Origin: Massilia putida
Lineage (GTDB): Bacteria; Pseudomonadota; Gammaproteobacteria; Burkholderiales; Burkholderiaceae_D
DNA length: 64,000 nucleotides
NCBI RefSeq assembly: GCF_001941825.1
Contig: NZ_CP019038.1
Coordinates: 3,348,001 to 3,412,000 of the forward strand
Reading direction: 5' to 3'
Numbering within the stretch: the first letter of the stretch is position 1; every line of letters begins with the position of its first letter. Below, one piece after another: positions 1-8,557 of this stretch. The notes under the pieces are model-generated. The model was not told where the DNA came from. It did not search any database and saw only the letters and a program-made list of their open reading frames with translations. Both the position numbers and the translations under genes were made by a program.

Positions 1-349
1 GCAACACGACCTGGCCCGGCGCGACATCGACGCCATCGACCCAGTTCTGCTTCAGCTCGACCGGCTGGCCGAGCAGCTCGGACAGGCGCTTGGCGACCGG
101 CGCCAGGCTGTCTTCCGGCTTGAACTCGCCTTCGGTCGGGCGGCCCAGGTGCGACGTGACCATCACGGCCGCACCCGCATCAAGCGCAGCGCGGATCGCG
201 GGAACCGAAGCGCGCACGCGCGTGTCTTCTGTAATGTTGCCGGCGTCGTCCTGAGGAACGTTCAGGTCCGCGCGGATGAAGACGCGCTTAGCCTTAAGCG
301 CGCCTTGGTCGATCAGGTCTTGCAAGCGGGTGAAATTGAGAACGGCCAT
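1..349 (-). CDS. pgk: Phosphoglycerate kinase, N-terminal part (cut by window edge)
   Basis: Cytosolic glycolytic enzyme that interconverts 1,3-bisphosphoglycerate plus ADP and 3-phosphoglycerate plus ATP. The first ~116 codons are present and the rest runs off the left edge. The N-terminus reads [12 protein letters not shown] and continues with [10 protein letters not shown], the conserved substrate-binding segment, then [13 protein letters not shown], the second conserved segment with the basic-patch histidine and arginine. The ATG at 349 is the only good start in frame; no strong Shine-Dalgarno sequence is visible in front of it. Transcription is leftward, away from azlD. Family identity is secure from these motifs. 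Confidence 0.95.
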   Translation of the reverse strand, partial: MAVLNFTRLQDLIDQGALKAKRVFIRADLNVPQDDAGNITEDTRVRASVPAIRAALDAGAAVMVTSHLGRPTEGEFKPEDSLAPVAKRLSELLGQPVELKQNWVDGVDVAPGQVVL

Positions 350-389
350 TGTCACAGTCGGTGGAATGTTTAAAAAACGCTATTTTACC

Positions 390-734
390 TTAGAGGCCGT
401 TGTGGAAAACATCAGAAACGCGCAGGACAGTGAATACCAGCATGCCGACTACGATGGTTTGCAACATGTTCCGCCGCCACAGGTAATAGGCCAGCGCAAC
501 GATACCGGCCAACAATTTCGGGTTCGTGACGGCCAGCTGGATGTCGCCTTGCGGTCCCAGCATGAAGTCCGGAGCGACGATCGCGGCCAGCGCGCAGGCC
601 GGCGCAAAGCGCAGCATTTCCTGCACGCGCCGGGGAATCGTCACGCGGTGGCCCACCATCCACAAGGCGCTGCGGGTGCTGGCCGTGGCCACGCCCAGCA
701 CGGCGATGACGGTCCAGATGTCCCAGTCAGCCAT
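390..734 (-). CDS. azlD: AzlD family small subunit of branched-chain amino acid exporter
   Basis: Small inner-membrane protein of 114 residues with three or four hydrophobic segments, the usual size for AzlD. Known family role: it pairs with AzlC to export branched-chain amino acids or analogues. I chose the ATG at 734 because AAGGTGG lies just upstream and because it overlaps the end of azlC by 8 bases, a typical translational-coupling arrangement. A longer reading back to 833 would overlap azlC much further and adds a non-hydrophobic stretch unlike the family. No transport substrate can be read from the sequence. Confidence 0.85.
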   Translation of the reverse strand: MADWDIWTVIAVLGVATASTRSALWMVGHRVTIPRRVQEMLRFAPACALAAIVAPDFMLGPQGDIQLAVTNPKLLAGIVALAYYLWRRNMLQTIVVGMLVFTVLRVSDVFHNGL

Positions 735-1482
735 GGCCCACCTTGCGGCGTCCGCGCGTTTCCTCGACGACGATGGCGGTAACCATGCCGACCAGCACCG
801 CGACCAGCAAGCCGAGCTTGTATGGCAAACCATGCGCCAGCACCGACACGATGCTCGCCACGAGCACGCCGCACAGGGCGGCGCCGTTGATGATCAGGGG
901 CACCAGGATGCACAGGATGGCGAGCGTGCCGGCAAACCCCAGCTGCCATTCGGTCGGGACGGCGCTGCCCAGGAAGATGCCGACGAACGTGCCGACCTGC
1001 CAGGCGACCCAGCTCGGATACAGCAAGCCCTTGAGGAACGACAGCTTGCCCCGTTCGGGCGCCGTCCGGGGGTAGCGCTGCAGGAAGAGCGCGGTCGTCA
1101 GGTCGCCGGAGATATGACCGAGATAAAAACGCTGGAACAGCGGCAGTTGCGAGAAATGGGGCGCGAGCAGCGCGGAGAAAATGACGAAACGCAGGTTGAC
1201 GACGAAGGCGGTGGCGAAGATGACCCCGACGGGCGCGCCGGCGGCGATCAGTGGCAGCGACGCCAGCTGGGCCGAGCCGGAATACACGACGAGGGTCATG
1301 GCGCTGGCCTGCAGCACGGTGAGGCCGCTCTTGACCATCGCGACCCCGACCACCATGCCCCACGCGCCGAGGCCGAACAGCGTCGGCAGGCCGACCTGGA
1401 AGCCTTCGCGCCAGGCCGCCGGGTCATGGCCGTCGACGTCGTTGCCACGTTCCATGCCCGGGTCCAGGCGTGCTCCGTTCAT
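727..1482 (-). CDS. azlC: AzlC family branched-chain amino acid permease
   Basis: Predicted polytopic inner-membrane protein of 251 residues, the large subunit of an AzlCD exporter. After a short hydrophilic N-terminus comes the family hallmark region (GLGAWGMVVGVAM, then VVYSGSAQLASLPL), followed by NLRFVIFSALLAPHF and further membrane segments. The ATG at 1482 is preceded by AGGA at good spacing; an upstream extension to 1632 encodes unlikely, non-membrane sequence. The gene overlaps azlD, so the two form one transcription unit. In several bacteria AzlCD exports leucine or azaleucine; the substrate here is inferred. Confidence 0.88.
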   Translation of the reverse strand: MNGARLDPGMERGNDVDGHDPAAWREGFQVGLPTLFGLGAWGMVVGVAMVKSGLTVLQASAMTLVVYSGSAQLASLPLIAAGAPVGVIFATAFVVNLRFVIFSALLAPHFSQLPLFQRFYLGHISGDLTTALFLQRYPRTAPERGKLSFLKGLLYPSWVAWQVGTFVGIFLGSAVPTEWQLGFAGTLAILCILVPLIINGAALCGVLVASIVSVLAHGLPYKLGLLVAVLVGMVTAIVVEETRGRRKVGHG

Positions 1483-1795
1483 GTCGCGTTCCTGCAACAA
1501 AAACGGAAAACAGGCATGGCGGACGGGCGACGTTCGGACATGAAACGATGTGGTGAAAAAGCGTGAAGATTTCCTTGCCGGAATTCTACTCAACAGTGTT
1601 AAGGCCGCTATTCTACCGGACCATTCCGGCAATCAGGTCGAATCCGTTAGAATCGTGGTTTTGGGAATGCCGAGATACCGGGCGAGCGACGCCGGAGCGC
1701 CATGGATAGCTAAGGTAAGTAAATACCGTGCGCATGGCAAGCCTGCACAGTCCGGTCCGGAATTCCCCTTGCCAAACTAGTTGACGGAGAAATCA
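1483..1795. other. Intergenic region between azlC and the zinc-finger gene
   Basis: About 310 bases separate the divergent azlC and zinc-finger genes. The stretch is less GC-rich than its surroundings around 1590-1680. A forward reading frame can be drawn at 1550-1780, but it has no recognisable domain, no convincing ribosome-binding site and poor codon bias, so I treat the region as the divergent promoter area. I see no clear tRNA, riboswitch or terminator in it. Confidence 0.5.
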
Positions 1796-1990
1796 ATGAA
1801 CGACAAGACCATCCCGGTCGTGGAACTGGAAGCGAAGGACCTGCCGGCTTATTGCCCGAACCCGGCCATGCCGCTGTGGTCGTCCCACCCGCGCGTCTTC
1901 CTGGATTTCGATCATGACGGCAATGCCAAGTGCCCGTACTGCGGCACCCAGTACCGCCTGAAGCCGGGCACGGTGCTGGCGCATCACTGA
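1796..1990 (+). CDS. CHCC zinc-finger domain protein
   Basis: A 64-residue protein of the zf-CHCC type, the fold also found in the mitochondrial complex I subunit NDUFS6. The metal-ligand pattern is visible: a cysteine in AYCPNPAMPLW, a histidine in SSHPRVFLDF, and the pair CPYC near the C-terminus, followed by GTQYRLKPG. Its precise bacterial role is not established. GGAG sits 6-9 bases upstream of the ATG at 1796; an in-frame ATG at 1781 is less favourable. The hydrolase gene begins 23 bases after its stop, so the two are probably co-transcribed. Confidence 0.85.
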   Translation: MNDKTIPVVELEAKDLPAYCPNPAMPLWSSHPRVFLDFDHDGNAKCPYCGTQYRLKPGTVLAHH

Positions 1991-2013
1991 TTCCCTTCTA
2001 CCGGGAGCTTGCC

Positions 2014-3015
2014 GTGAACCAAGCGGGCGCAGCAGACTTCCGGGCCCCCTGGTGGCTGCCGGGCGGTGATCTGCAGACGATTTATCCGGCCGTCTGCATC
2101 CGCAAACCGGCCGTCGCCTACCGGCGCGAGCGCTGGGACACGCCCTGCGGCCAGGATTTCATCGACGTCGACCTCGTCGACGGCGCCACGGCCGGCGTCC
2201 CCTTCGTGCTGCTGTTCCACGGCCTGGAAGGCTCGTCGGACAGCCACTACGCGCGCTCCCTGATGGCGCTTGTTGCGGCGCGCGGCTGGCATGGCGCCAT
2301 CCCGCACTTCCGCGGCTGCTCGGGCGAGGCGAACCTGGCGCCGCGCTTCTACCACTCGGGCGACGCCGAAGAACTCGACTGGATCATCCGCCGGCTGCGT
2401 CCCCGTTATCCCGGTCCGTTCTACGTGGCCGGCGTGTCGCTCGGCGGGAACGCCCTGCTGCGCTGGCTCGGCGAACAGCGCCATGGCGCGGGCATCGTCG
2501 ACGCGGCCGTGTCCATCTCCGCCCCGCTCGACCTGGCGGCCGGCGGCGCCGCGCTGTCGTCCGGCTTCAACCGCCTGTACACGCGCATGTTCCTGCAGAC
2601 CTTGAAACCGAAGGCGCTGGCCAAGCTGGAGCGCTTCCCCGGCCTGTTCGACCGCGACCGGCTGCTCGCCGCAAACGATTTATACAGTTTCGACAACGTC
2701 GTCACCGCTCCGCTGCACGGCTACCGCGACACGGACGACTACTGGCACCGCGCCAGCGCGCGCCACGTCCTGCACGACATCGTCGTCCCGACGCTCGTGC
2801 TGAACGCGCGCAACGACCCGTTCCTGCCCGGCCGCCACCTGCCGCGGACGGCCGCGCCCGCGGTGACGCTGGAATATCCGGCGACGGGCGGCCATGTCGG
2901 CTTTTCCACGGGCCCCTTCCCTGGCCGCTTGGACTGGCTGCCGCAACGCATCCTGAAATTTTTCGACGACACGGCCATGCGCGCGCCGGCGCCTGTGCGG
3001 CTGTGCCAAGCTTGA
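2014..3015 (+). CDS. YheT family alpha/beta hydrolase
   Basis: Predicted 333-residue alpha/beta-hydrolase of the YheT/EMB8-like family. Seen: the N-terminal WWLPGGDLQTIYP motif typical of the family, an oxyanion-loop HGLEGSSDSHY (residues 69-79), the nucleophile elbow GVSLGGN with Ser142, an aspartate in NARNDPF (Asp268) and a histidine in TGGHVGF (His294), forming a complete triad. Start is GTG at 2014, supported by GGGAG 7-11 bases upstream; an earlier ATG at 1930 would overlap the zinc-finger gene in another frame. The physiological substrate is not known; other YheT members are esterases or lipases of uncertain function. Confidence 0.88.
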   Translation: MNQAGAADFRAPWWLPGGDLQTIYPAVCIRKPAVAYRRERWDTPCGQDFIDVDLVDGATAGVPFVLLFHGLEGSSDSHYARSLMALVAARGWHGAIPHFRGCSGEANLAPRFYHSGDAEELDWIIRRLRPRYPGPFYVAGVSLGGNALLRWLGEQRHGAGIVDAAVSISAPLDLAAGGAALSSGFNRLYTRMFLQTLKPKALAKLERFPGLFDRDRLLAANDLYSFDNVVTAPLHGYRDTDDYWHRASARHVLHDIVVPTLVLNARNDPFLPGRHLPRTAAPAVTLEYPATGGHVGFSTGPFPGRLDWLPQRILKFFDDTAMRAPAPVRLCQA

Positions 3016-3019
3016 ACCC

Positions 3020-3631
3020 ATGGACGACATCGTAAAACAAGCAATGGCCAAATGGCCGAACGTGCCGTACTGCTACGGCTGGCTGGCACTGGACGCGCGC
3101 GGCACTTGGCGCATGCGCGACGAAGCGGCCCAGCGCGCGGGCACACCGGGCGACAAGCTGACGAATGCCGCGCTGGTCGGCTTCATCGCCCGCAATTATT
3201 TAGCGGACGAGCGCGGCTGCTGGTATTTCCAGAACGGTCCGCAGCGCGTCTACATCAACCTCGAGACGACGCCCTTCATCGCGCGCACCGATCCCGCGCA
3301 GGGGCTGGTGCTGCACACGGGTCAACCGCTGGGCGCGCCGGACGAGGCGTTCCTGACGGACGCCGGCGGCATCGTGCTGCGTGCCGGCCAGACGATCGCG
3401 CAAGTGGACGACCGCGACGCGGGGCAATTGCTGCAGGCGTTCGCACTGGACGGCCGTCCCGCCACGGATGAAGACGTGATGGCGTGGCTGGAAGGCGGCG
3501 CGGGCGAGCTGAGCTTACGCTGGCAGGAGCGGCGCATCGGCGTCGGACGGATCGCGGCGGATGACGTGCCCGGCCGCTTCGGGTTCGTGCGGCGGCCGGA
3601 TCTGGCGCAGCCATCAAAACCAGCTCATTGA
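3020..3631 (+). CDS. Conserved betaproteobacterial protein of unknown function (DUF2946-type?)
   Basis: A 203-residue soluble protein starting MDDIVKQAMAKWPNVPYCYG. I recognise this N-terminus from a conserved family in Burkholderiales that databases label with a DUF number, probably DUF2946 or its neighbour DUF2944; the exact label is from memory and uncertain. The sequence has no signal peptide or membrane segment. Notable conserved-looking parts are GWLALDARGTWRMRDE, GCWYFQNGPQRVYINLE and the C-terminal RFGFVRRPDL. It begins 5 bases after the hydrolase stop, so it is probably in the same operon. No function is proposed. Confidence 0.7.
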   Translation: MDDIVKQAMAKWPNVPYCYGWLALDARGTWRMRDEAAQRAGTPGDKLTNAALVGFIARNYLADERGCWYFQNGPQRVYINLETTPFIARTDPAQGLVLHTGQPLGAPDEAFLTDAGGIVLRAGQTIAQVDDRDAGQLLQAFALDGRPATDEDVMAWLEGGAGELSLRWQERRIGVGRIAADDVPGRFGFVRRPDLAQPSKPAH

Positions 3632-3656
3632 CACGTCGTTCCCGCGCAGGCGGAAC

Positions 3657-3760
3657 CTAATTTCGCTTGGTGGACGGCGCAAAACCTGGGCCTCCGCCTC
3701 CGCAGGGGCGACGTAGTTTTCTTGTGCCCCCGCCTGCGCGTGGGCGACGTGGTTTCAGGT
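3657..3760. repeat. Degenerate copies of the neighbouring 80-bp repeat
   Basis: This stretch contains diverged versions of the blocks that make up the 80-bp unit to its right: a CGCTTGGTGGACG block, a GCGCAAAACCTGG block, and two versions of a GC-rich CGCCTGCGCG...GGCGACGT block. It looks like an older, partly decayed part of the same array. It lies between two convergent genes. Confidence 0.7.
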
Positions 3761-3940
3761 CACCGGTCCTTGTCCTTCTTCGCTTGGTGGACGACGCAAA
3801 ACCTGGCCCCCGCCCGCGCGGAGGCGACGTAGTTTCAAGTCACCGGTCCTTGTCCTTCTTCGCTTGGTGGACGACGCAAAACCTGGCCCCCGCCTGCGCG
3901 GAGGCGACGTGGTTTCAAGTCACCGGTCCTTGTCCTTCTT
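3761..3940. repeat. 80-bp tandem repeat overlapping the 3' end of the M48 protease gene
   Basis: Two consecutive 80-base units (3761-3840, 3841-3920) differ at only two positions I can see, and a third partial unit of 20 bases (3921-3940) coincides with the last codons of the protease gene. Each unit therefore starts with a copy of the gene's 3' end, followed by CGCTTGGTGGACGACGCAAA and a GC-rich block resembling the dispersed palindromes elsewhere in this window. The array is in the convergent gap between the protease and the upstream unknown gene. It is not a CRISPR array, because there are no variable spacers. Confidence 0.92.
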
Positions 3941-5515
3941 CTCTTTCTTCTCGTCCTTCTGGCGCTCGTTCAACTCGCGTTCGCGCGCGTCGATCACGGC
4001 CTGGTCGTAGAACGACACATCCTTCGCCTTGCGCGCGAGATTGAGCTGGTCGACGGCCGCCGGCAGCGCACCCGTCAGCACATACGACTCCGCCAGCGCC
4101 ATATGCTGCAAGGCGATCTTGCCCTGGGCCGCATAGGTCTTGGCCAATTGATCGTAGAGCTTGGGTTCTTCCCGGTATTGCTGCACCTGGTCGCGCAGGA
4201 ACTGGGCGGCCTTGTCCAGCCGGCCGTCCGCGATCAACGCATCGGCATACTGGCGTGCCAGCATGCGCGACAGCGGGAATTTCTGGTACGCGGCTTCCGC
4301 TTCCTGCACGGCCTGGTGGACGATCTCCGGCGGCTGCCCCGGCGCCAGTTTGATCTCGGTGCCGAGGCCGGCAAACATGGCGCTGCCGTCCGTACCGCTG
4401 CGCTCGCTCGAGAACACGCCGGGCCGCGGCTTCGTCGACGCCTTCGCCTTGTCGAGCCAGCTCTGCGCCGACTTGAGGTCGCCCTGCTTCAACGCCAGGT
4501 ATGACATGCCGTACATGGCGGCCGTCTGCTGCTGCGTGTTCGACTGGGCCAGCTGGCTCTCGAACGTCGATTTCGCTTCGTCGCGGCCTTTCTGGCTTTC
4601 GTCCTGCAGCACGCGCGCACGGGCGCGCACGAGGTGGAATTCGATGCTGTCCGGCCGGATGTGGATCGGCTTCGGATTCTCGCGGATGCGCGCCTGGATG
4701 TCGGCGATGCGCTCGCCCGTCAGCGGGTGGCTGCTGAGCCAGGCCGGCGCCTCGCCGTACACGCGCGTCGTGCTCTGCAGGCGCTTGAAGAAATTGACCA
4801 TGCCCGACGTGTCGTAGCCGGCCGCGCGCATCGTCTGGAAACCGACGCGGTCCGCCTCGCGCTCGGCGTCGCGGCTGAAATTCAGCTGGCGCTGGATGGC
4901 CAGGCCCTGCCCGCCCATCATGACGCCCATCGCCGCATCGGCCCCGCCGCCGGCCTTGCCGACGAGCGCCGCCAGCAGCAGCGCGGCCAGCGGCAACAGC
5001 GCATCCTGCTTCTGCTGCCCGATCATGCGCGCGATGTGACGCTGCTGCACGTGGCCGATCTCGTGCGACAGCACGGACGCCAGTTCCGATTCGCTTTGCG
5101 CGGAGAGCAGCAACTGCGAGTGCACGCCGATGAACCCGCCGGGCAGCGCGAATGCGTTGATCATCGGATCGCGCACGGCGAAAAAGAAGAAATCGGCATT
5201 CGTCTCGCCACGCGCGCCGGGCGCGAACGACACGAGGTTTTCGCCGAAATTGTTCAGGAACTCGATGATCGCGTCGTCGTCCAGGTAATCGGGATCGCGG
5301 CGGATATCGTTCATGATCTCTTCGCCCAGCTTGCGCTCCATCACGGGCGACAAGTCGGCACGCGCCGTGTCGCCGAGCGTCGGCAAGCCGGTCGAATCGG
5401 CACTGCCGCGCAGCACGGGCACGGTGGGAGCCGCGAGGGAGCCGGCAGTGGCCACGGCGAGACCGACGGCCGCGGCGAGGCGGCGCCACGGCCACCTTGG
5501 TGAAAGCTGCAACAT
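3920..5515 (-). CDS. M48 family metalloprotease with C-terminal TPR region (BepA-like)
   Basis: A 531-residue predicted periplasmic zinc protease. Seen: a hydrophobic signal region at residues 10-29, the zinc motif HEIGH at 151-155, a downstream DAEREADRVG segment carrying the third ligand glutamate, and a long alanine-rich helical C-terminal half resembling tetratricopeptide repeats. This architecture matches BepA/YfgC, which acts in outer-membrane protein and LPS assembly quality control. The last residues, DEKKEKKDKDR, form an unusual lysine-rich tail encoded partly inside the tandem repeat. ATG at 5515 is chosen because it directly precedes the signal peptide; GTG at 5539 is an alternative. 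It is divergent from moaC. Confidence 0.88.
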   Translation of the reverse strand: MLQLSPRWPWRRLAAAVGLAVATAGSLAAPTVPVLRGSADSTGLPTLGDTARADLSPVMERKLGEEIMNDIRRDPDYLDDDAIIEFLNNFGENLVSFAPGARGETNADFFFFAVRDPMINAFALPGGFIGVHSQLLLSAQSESELASVLSHEIGHVQQRHIARMIGQQKQDALLPLAALLLAALVGKAGGGADAAMGVMMGGQGLAIQRQLNFSRDAEREADRVGFQTMRAAGYDTSGMVNFFKRLQSTTRVYGEAPAWLSSHPLTGERIADIQARIRENPKPIHIRPDSIEFHLVRARARVLQDESQKGRDEAKSTFESQLAQSNTQQQTAAMYGMSYLALKQGDLKSAQSWLDKAKASTKPRPGVFSSERSGTDGSAMFAGLGTEIKLAPGQPPEIVHQAVQEAEAAYQKFPLSRMLARQYADALIADGRLDKAAQFLRDQVQQYREEPKLYDQLAKTYAAQGKIALQHMALAESYVLTGALPAAVDQLNLARKAKDVSFYDQAVIDARERELNERQKDEKKEKKDKDR

Positions 5516-5611
5516 CGCTGAAATCGGGTTAGGTTTCACGATGCTATGATACCCGCTTCCCGGCCGTTGCCACTGCTGGGCCATATTTTGTGACTTCGTT
5601 CCCTCGACAAC

Positions 5612-6097
5612 ATGACAACATCTCCCCTGACCCACTTCGACGCCACCGGCCAGGCCCACATGGTCGACGTCGGCGCCAAGGACGCCACCCACCGCATCGC
5701 CGTCGCCGCCGGCACCATCCGCATGCAGCCGGCCACGTTGGCACTCGTGACGTCGGGCTCGGCCAAGAAGGGCGACGTGCTGGGCGTGGCGCGCATCGCG
5801 GCCATCATGGCAGCCAAGCGGACGAGCGATCTGATTCCCTTATGTCATCCGCTGGCCATCACCCGGGTTGCGGTCGATTTCGAGATCGATGAGGCGAATC
5901 ACAGTGTGCATTGCCGGGCTCAGGTCGAGACGTATGGCAAGACCGGCGTCGAGATGGAGGCGCTCACTTCTGTCCAGGTGGGCTTGCTGACCATTTATGA
6001 CATGTGCAAGGCGGCGGATCGGGGGATGGTCATGACGAATATCCGCGTGCTGGAAAAGCACGGCGGCAAGTCCGGCGACTGGACAGCCCAGGTATAA
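5612..6097 (+). CDS. moaC: Cyclic pyranopterin monophosphate synthase
   Basis: A 161-residue enzyme of molybdenum-cofactor synthesis that converts the MoaA product into cyclic pyranopterin monophosphate in the cytosol. Diagnostic segments are present: [18 protein letters not shown] near the N-terminus, [13 protein letters not shown] in the middle, and the active-site region [20 protein letters not shown] with DMCKA. Length is normal for the family. It stands alone: moaA, moaE and other cofactor genes are not in the window. It is divergent from the M48 protease gene across about 100 bases. Confidence 0.96.
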   Translation: MTTSPLTHFDATGQAHMVDVGAKDATHRIAVAAGTIRMQPATLALVTSGSAKKGDVLGVARIAAIMAAKRTSDLIPLCHPLAITRVAVDFEIDEANHSVHCRAQVETYGKTGVEMEALTSVQVGLLTIYDMCKAADRGMVMTNIRVLEKHGGKSGDWTAQV

Positions 6098-6122
6098 GCA
6101 GCCACCGGCCTCGACGACGACA

Positions 6123-6875
6123 CTATAAGCCGGCCTGTTTATTAAATAGCTTGTTCCTGTTGTGTTCGATGCACTCGTGAATCGGTTCCGCCGTCAGGAT
6201 CGTCATAAACCCGAGCTCTACAGGCTCGTTGTTTTTGCCGAGACTCTCGGTAACAAGACCCAACGCCATCGTTCCGGCGCCAACCGGAAGGCTTTCGTTA
6301 AAACGCACAATTGCTGGACCGCCACTGAAACCGCCGCGGGCCATCGAGGACACGATGTAATGGTCGAACACGTGGTCATAACGTTTTACGCATGCATTGA
6401 CCTCACCTAACGTGGCGACGAGGATCGGTTCGCGCGAGAACGGCACGGGCGGGAATCCCATGATGAGACACTCGTCGAGCAGGAAATCGTAATTCCCATA
6501 AGGCAATTCCTTGCAGTGAAACCCCAATTCGATCTCGGTGGGCGGATACCAAGTCAGCGTAAAGCAAGCGATGTCGATGTTCGGATTCGGATGGAAAAAC
6601 GGTCCCGTGAATGGTAATTGCCTGCGCCGCGAGTCGTCGCCAACTTCATCTAACCGGCCGCTCACATTTTGTTGTGGGGGCACCTCGACAACATGGTTTA
6701 CGCCGAGGATCTTTTGGCCATCGACGACATGACGCGCGGTGACGTAGATCCCGTCCCCTACGTGAAAAGCCGTGCCAATGCCTGGAATACCATCAGGACT
6801 TTCCACTTCCACGAAAGCAACCGCCGGCCCACATTCTCTGAACACCTGCCGATCCCATCTATTGTAATTCGACAT
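6123..6875 (-). CDS. Trypsin-like serine protease, orphan
   Basis: A 250-residue protein with a chymotrypsin-fold triad that can be placed by eye: His49 in VTARHVVDG, Asp101 in NPNIDIACF, and Ser184 in ARGGFSGGPA. There is no signal peptide or membrane helix, so it is probably cytosolic, unlike DegP/HtrA proteins, and no PDZ domain follows the catalytic core. AAGGAG lies 5-10 bases before the ATG at 6875. Base composition is visibly less GC-rich and codon use more relaxed than in adjacent genes, which suggests acquisition by transfer. The natural target is unknown. It ends 26 bases from moaC, convergent with it. Confidence 0.8.
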   Translation of the reverse strand: MSNYNRWDRQVFRECGPAVAFVEVESPDGIPGIGTAFHVGDGIYVTARHVVDGQKILGVNHVVEVPPQQNVSGRLDEVGDDSRRRQLPFTGPFFHPNPNIDIACFTLTWYPPTEIELGFHCKELPYGNYDFLLDECLIMGFPPVPFSREPILVATLGEVNACVKRYDHVFDHYIVSSMARGGFSGGPAIVRFNESLPVGAGTMALGLVTESLGKNNEPVELGFMTILTAEPIHECIEHNRNKLFNKQAGL

Positions 6876-6909
6876 ATCGCTCCTTATTCTTTGACTCTGA
6901 CATTACAAA

Positions 6910-7326
6910 TTATGGCTCAGTAAGTAATTTTTCACATGTGGCCACCTCGCTCAACCGCGTCCCAATCCACCAATAATTCCCCTGCACATCCTGTACCCCC
7001 GCCGTCCGGTCCCCATAAGGCTGATCGCGCGGCTCGGACAGGCTGGTCGCCCCCTGATCCAGCGCCCGCGCATAGACCTTGTCGACATCCTCGACGTAGA
7101 CGTGAACCGATGCGATCAGCTCCGCGCCCGGCCGGAATCCCACCATCAGCACCGAATCGCCGATCCGCACCTCCGCGTGCCGGATCGCGCCCTCGGCGTC
7201 GACCTGGCGCCGCAGTTCGACCGCGCCGAACGCGTGCGACAGAAAATCAAGCACGACACGCACGTCCTTGACCAGCAGATAGGGCGACACCGCGTTATAG
7301 CCATCCGGTTTGTATCCTGCGTCCAT
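6910..7326 (-). CDS. VOC (glyoxalase/PhnB-like) family protein
   Basis: A 138-residue protein of the vicinal-oxygen-chelate fold. Seen: NAVSPYLLVKDVRVVLDFLSHAFGA in the first repeat, then RHAEVRIGDSVLMVGF, and in the second half VHVYVEDVDKVYARALDQGA followed by PYGDRTAGVQDVQGNYWWIGT. This order matches the PhnB/YdcE-like subgroup of small proteins with one metal site formed between repeats. The substrate cannot be predicted. The upstream protease gene is transcribed in the same direction 34 bases downstream, but its composition differs, so an operon is not assured. Confidence 0.85.
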   Translation of the reverse strand: MDAGYKPDGYNAVSPYLLVKDVRVVLDFLSHAFGAVELRRQVDAEGAIRHAEVRIGDSVLMVGFRPGAELIASVHVYVEDVDKVYARALDQGATSLSEPRDQPYGDRTAGVQDVQGNYWWIGTRLSEVATCEKLLTEP

Positions 7327-7525
7327 ATCGTCTCTCCGTCATGTGGTTGGTCATCAAAACTGGACAATTCTGTCACAGCTGTATCGTCGTGCCATATAAC
7401 TGTTCATCTTTGACACATCCGCGTCCCGAAATACACGCCGCGGATAAGTGGCATGGATATTGCGAATTCCTCCTTGACTGCGCGCCGCGCAATCACAACC
7501 ACATTCATCGATCAAGGAGACAACC

Positions 7526-7600
7526 ATGAACTGGACCAAACCGGAATTCATCGACTGGCGTTTTGGCTTTGAAATCACGCTGTACATCGCCAACCGCTGA
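7526..7600 (+). CDS. pqqA: PQQ precursor peptide PqqA
   Basis: A 24-residue ribosomal peptide, MNWTKPEFIDWRFGFEITLY followed by IANR. Glu16 and Tyr20, separated by three residues, are the two side chains that PqqE cross-links and that become the backbone of pyrroloquinoline quinone. A strong ribosome-binding site (AAGGAG) sits just upstream. The gene is short enough to be missed by standard gene finders. It is the first gene of pqqABCDE, with 48 bases separating it from pqqB. Confidence 0.97.
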   Translation: MNWTKPEFIDWRFGFEITLYIANR

Positions 7601-7648
7601 CGCAGCCAACCGCCCGCGGCACCCGCCGCGGGCTGACCGGATCCATCC

Positions 7649-8557
7649 ATGAATATCATCGTATTAGGCTCGGCGGCCGGAGGCGGCTTCCCGCAGTGGA
7701 ATTGCAACTGCCGCAATTGCGCGGGGCTGCGCAACGGCACCGTCCGCGCCACGGCGCGCACGCAATCGTCGATCGCGGTGTCGTCCAACGGGACCGACTG
7801 GGTGCTGATCAATGCGTCGCCGGACATCCTCGCGCAGATCCGCGCCACCCCCGCGCTGCAGCCCGCGCGGGACAAACGCGATTCCGGCATCGCCGCCGTC
7901 ATGCTGATGGATGCGCAGGTCGACCACGTCACCGGCCTCTTGATGCTGCGCGAAGGGAGCACGCTGGCCCTGTACTGCACGGCGCCCGTCTGGCGGGAAC
8001 TCAATGGCGCGCTGCCGCTCGTGCCTGTCCTATCGCACTACTGCGGCGTTCATTGGCATGAACTGCCGGTGGATAGCAGCCTGCACGTGCCGGGCATCGC
8101 CGGCATCCGCTTCACGCCGTTGGCGCTGTCCAGCAAGGCGCCGCCGTATTCCGACCATCGCGCGCATCCGCAAATCGGCGACAACATCGGCCTGCTGATC
8201 GAGGATCTCGCTACCGGCAAGTCGGCGTTTTATGCGCCCGGTCTCGGCGCCATCGATCCGCACGTGGAGGCCGCGCTGCGCCGCGCGGACTGCGTGCTCG
8301 TCGACGGCACGTTCTGGCGCGCGGACGAGATGATCGAACTCGGCTTTTCCAGCAAGACGGCCGCCGATATGGGCCACCTGCCGCAATCGGGCGAGGCCGG
8401 CATGATCGCGGTCCTCGACGGCATTGGCGCGCGGCGCAAGGTGCTCATCCACATCAACAACACGAATCCGATCCTGGACGAGGACTCGGAGCAGCGTGCC
8501 GTCCTCGCGCGTCACGGCATCGAAGTCGCGTTCGACGGCATGGAGATCACGCTATGA
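7649..8557 (+). CDS. pqqB: PQQ biosynthesis protein PqqB
   Basis: A 302-residue metallo-beta-lactamase-fold protein. The N-terminal [20 protein letters not shown] is diagnostic of PqqB, as is the cysteine pair in NCNCRNC. Family knowledge: PqqB is a non-haem iron hydroxylase acting on the Glu-Tyr dipeptide intermediate. Further family segments are [26 protein letters not shown], and near the C-terminus [19 protein letters not shown]. It overlaps pqqC by 4 bases (ATGA), indicating translational coupling. Confidence 0.96.
   Translation: MNIIVLGSAAGGGFPQWNCNCRNCAGLRNGTVRATARTQSSIAVSSNGTDWVLINASPDILAQIRATPALQPARDKRDSGIAAVMLMDAQVDHVTGLLMLREGSTLALYCTAPVWRELNGALPLVPVLSHYCGVHWHELPVDSSLHVPGIAGIRFTPLALSSKAPPYSDHRAHPQIGDNIGLLIEDLATGKSAFYAPGLGAIDPHVEAALRRADCVLVDGTFWRADEMIELGFSSKTAADMGHLPQSGEAGMIAVLDGIGARRKVLIHINNTNPILDEDSEQRAVLARHGIEVAFDGMEITL

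Noticed and set aside
1550..1780. 76-codon frame between azlC and the zinc-finger gene
   Set aside because: No ribosome-binding site, no recognisable domain, and position in a divergent promoter region.
3657..3940. Possible CRISPR array
   Set aside because: The 80-base units are contiguous with no unique spacers and overlap a gene end; a simple tandem duplication explains it.
5536..5817. Minus-strand frames overlapping moaC
   Set aside because: They are the antisense of moaC, which has complete family motifs.
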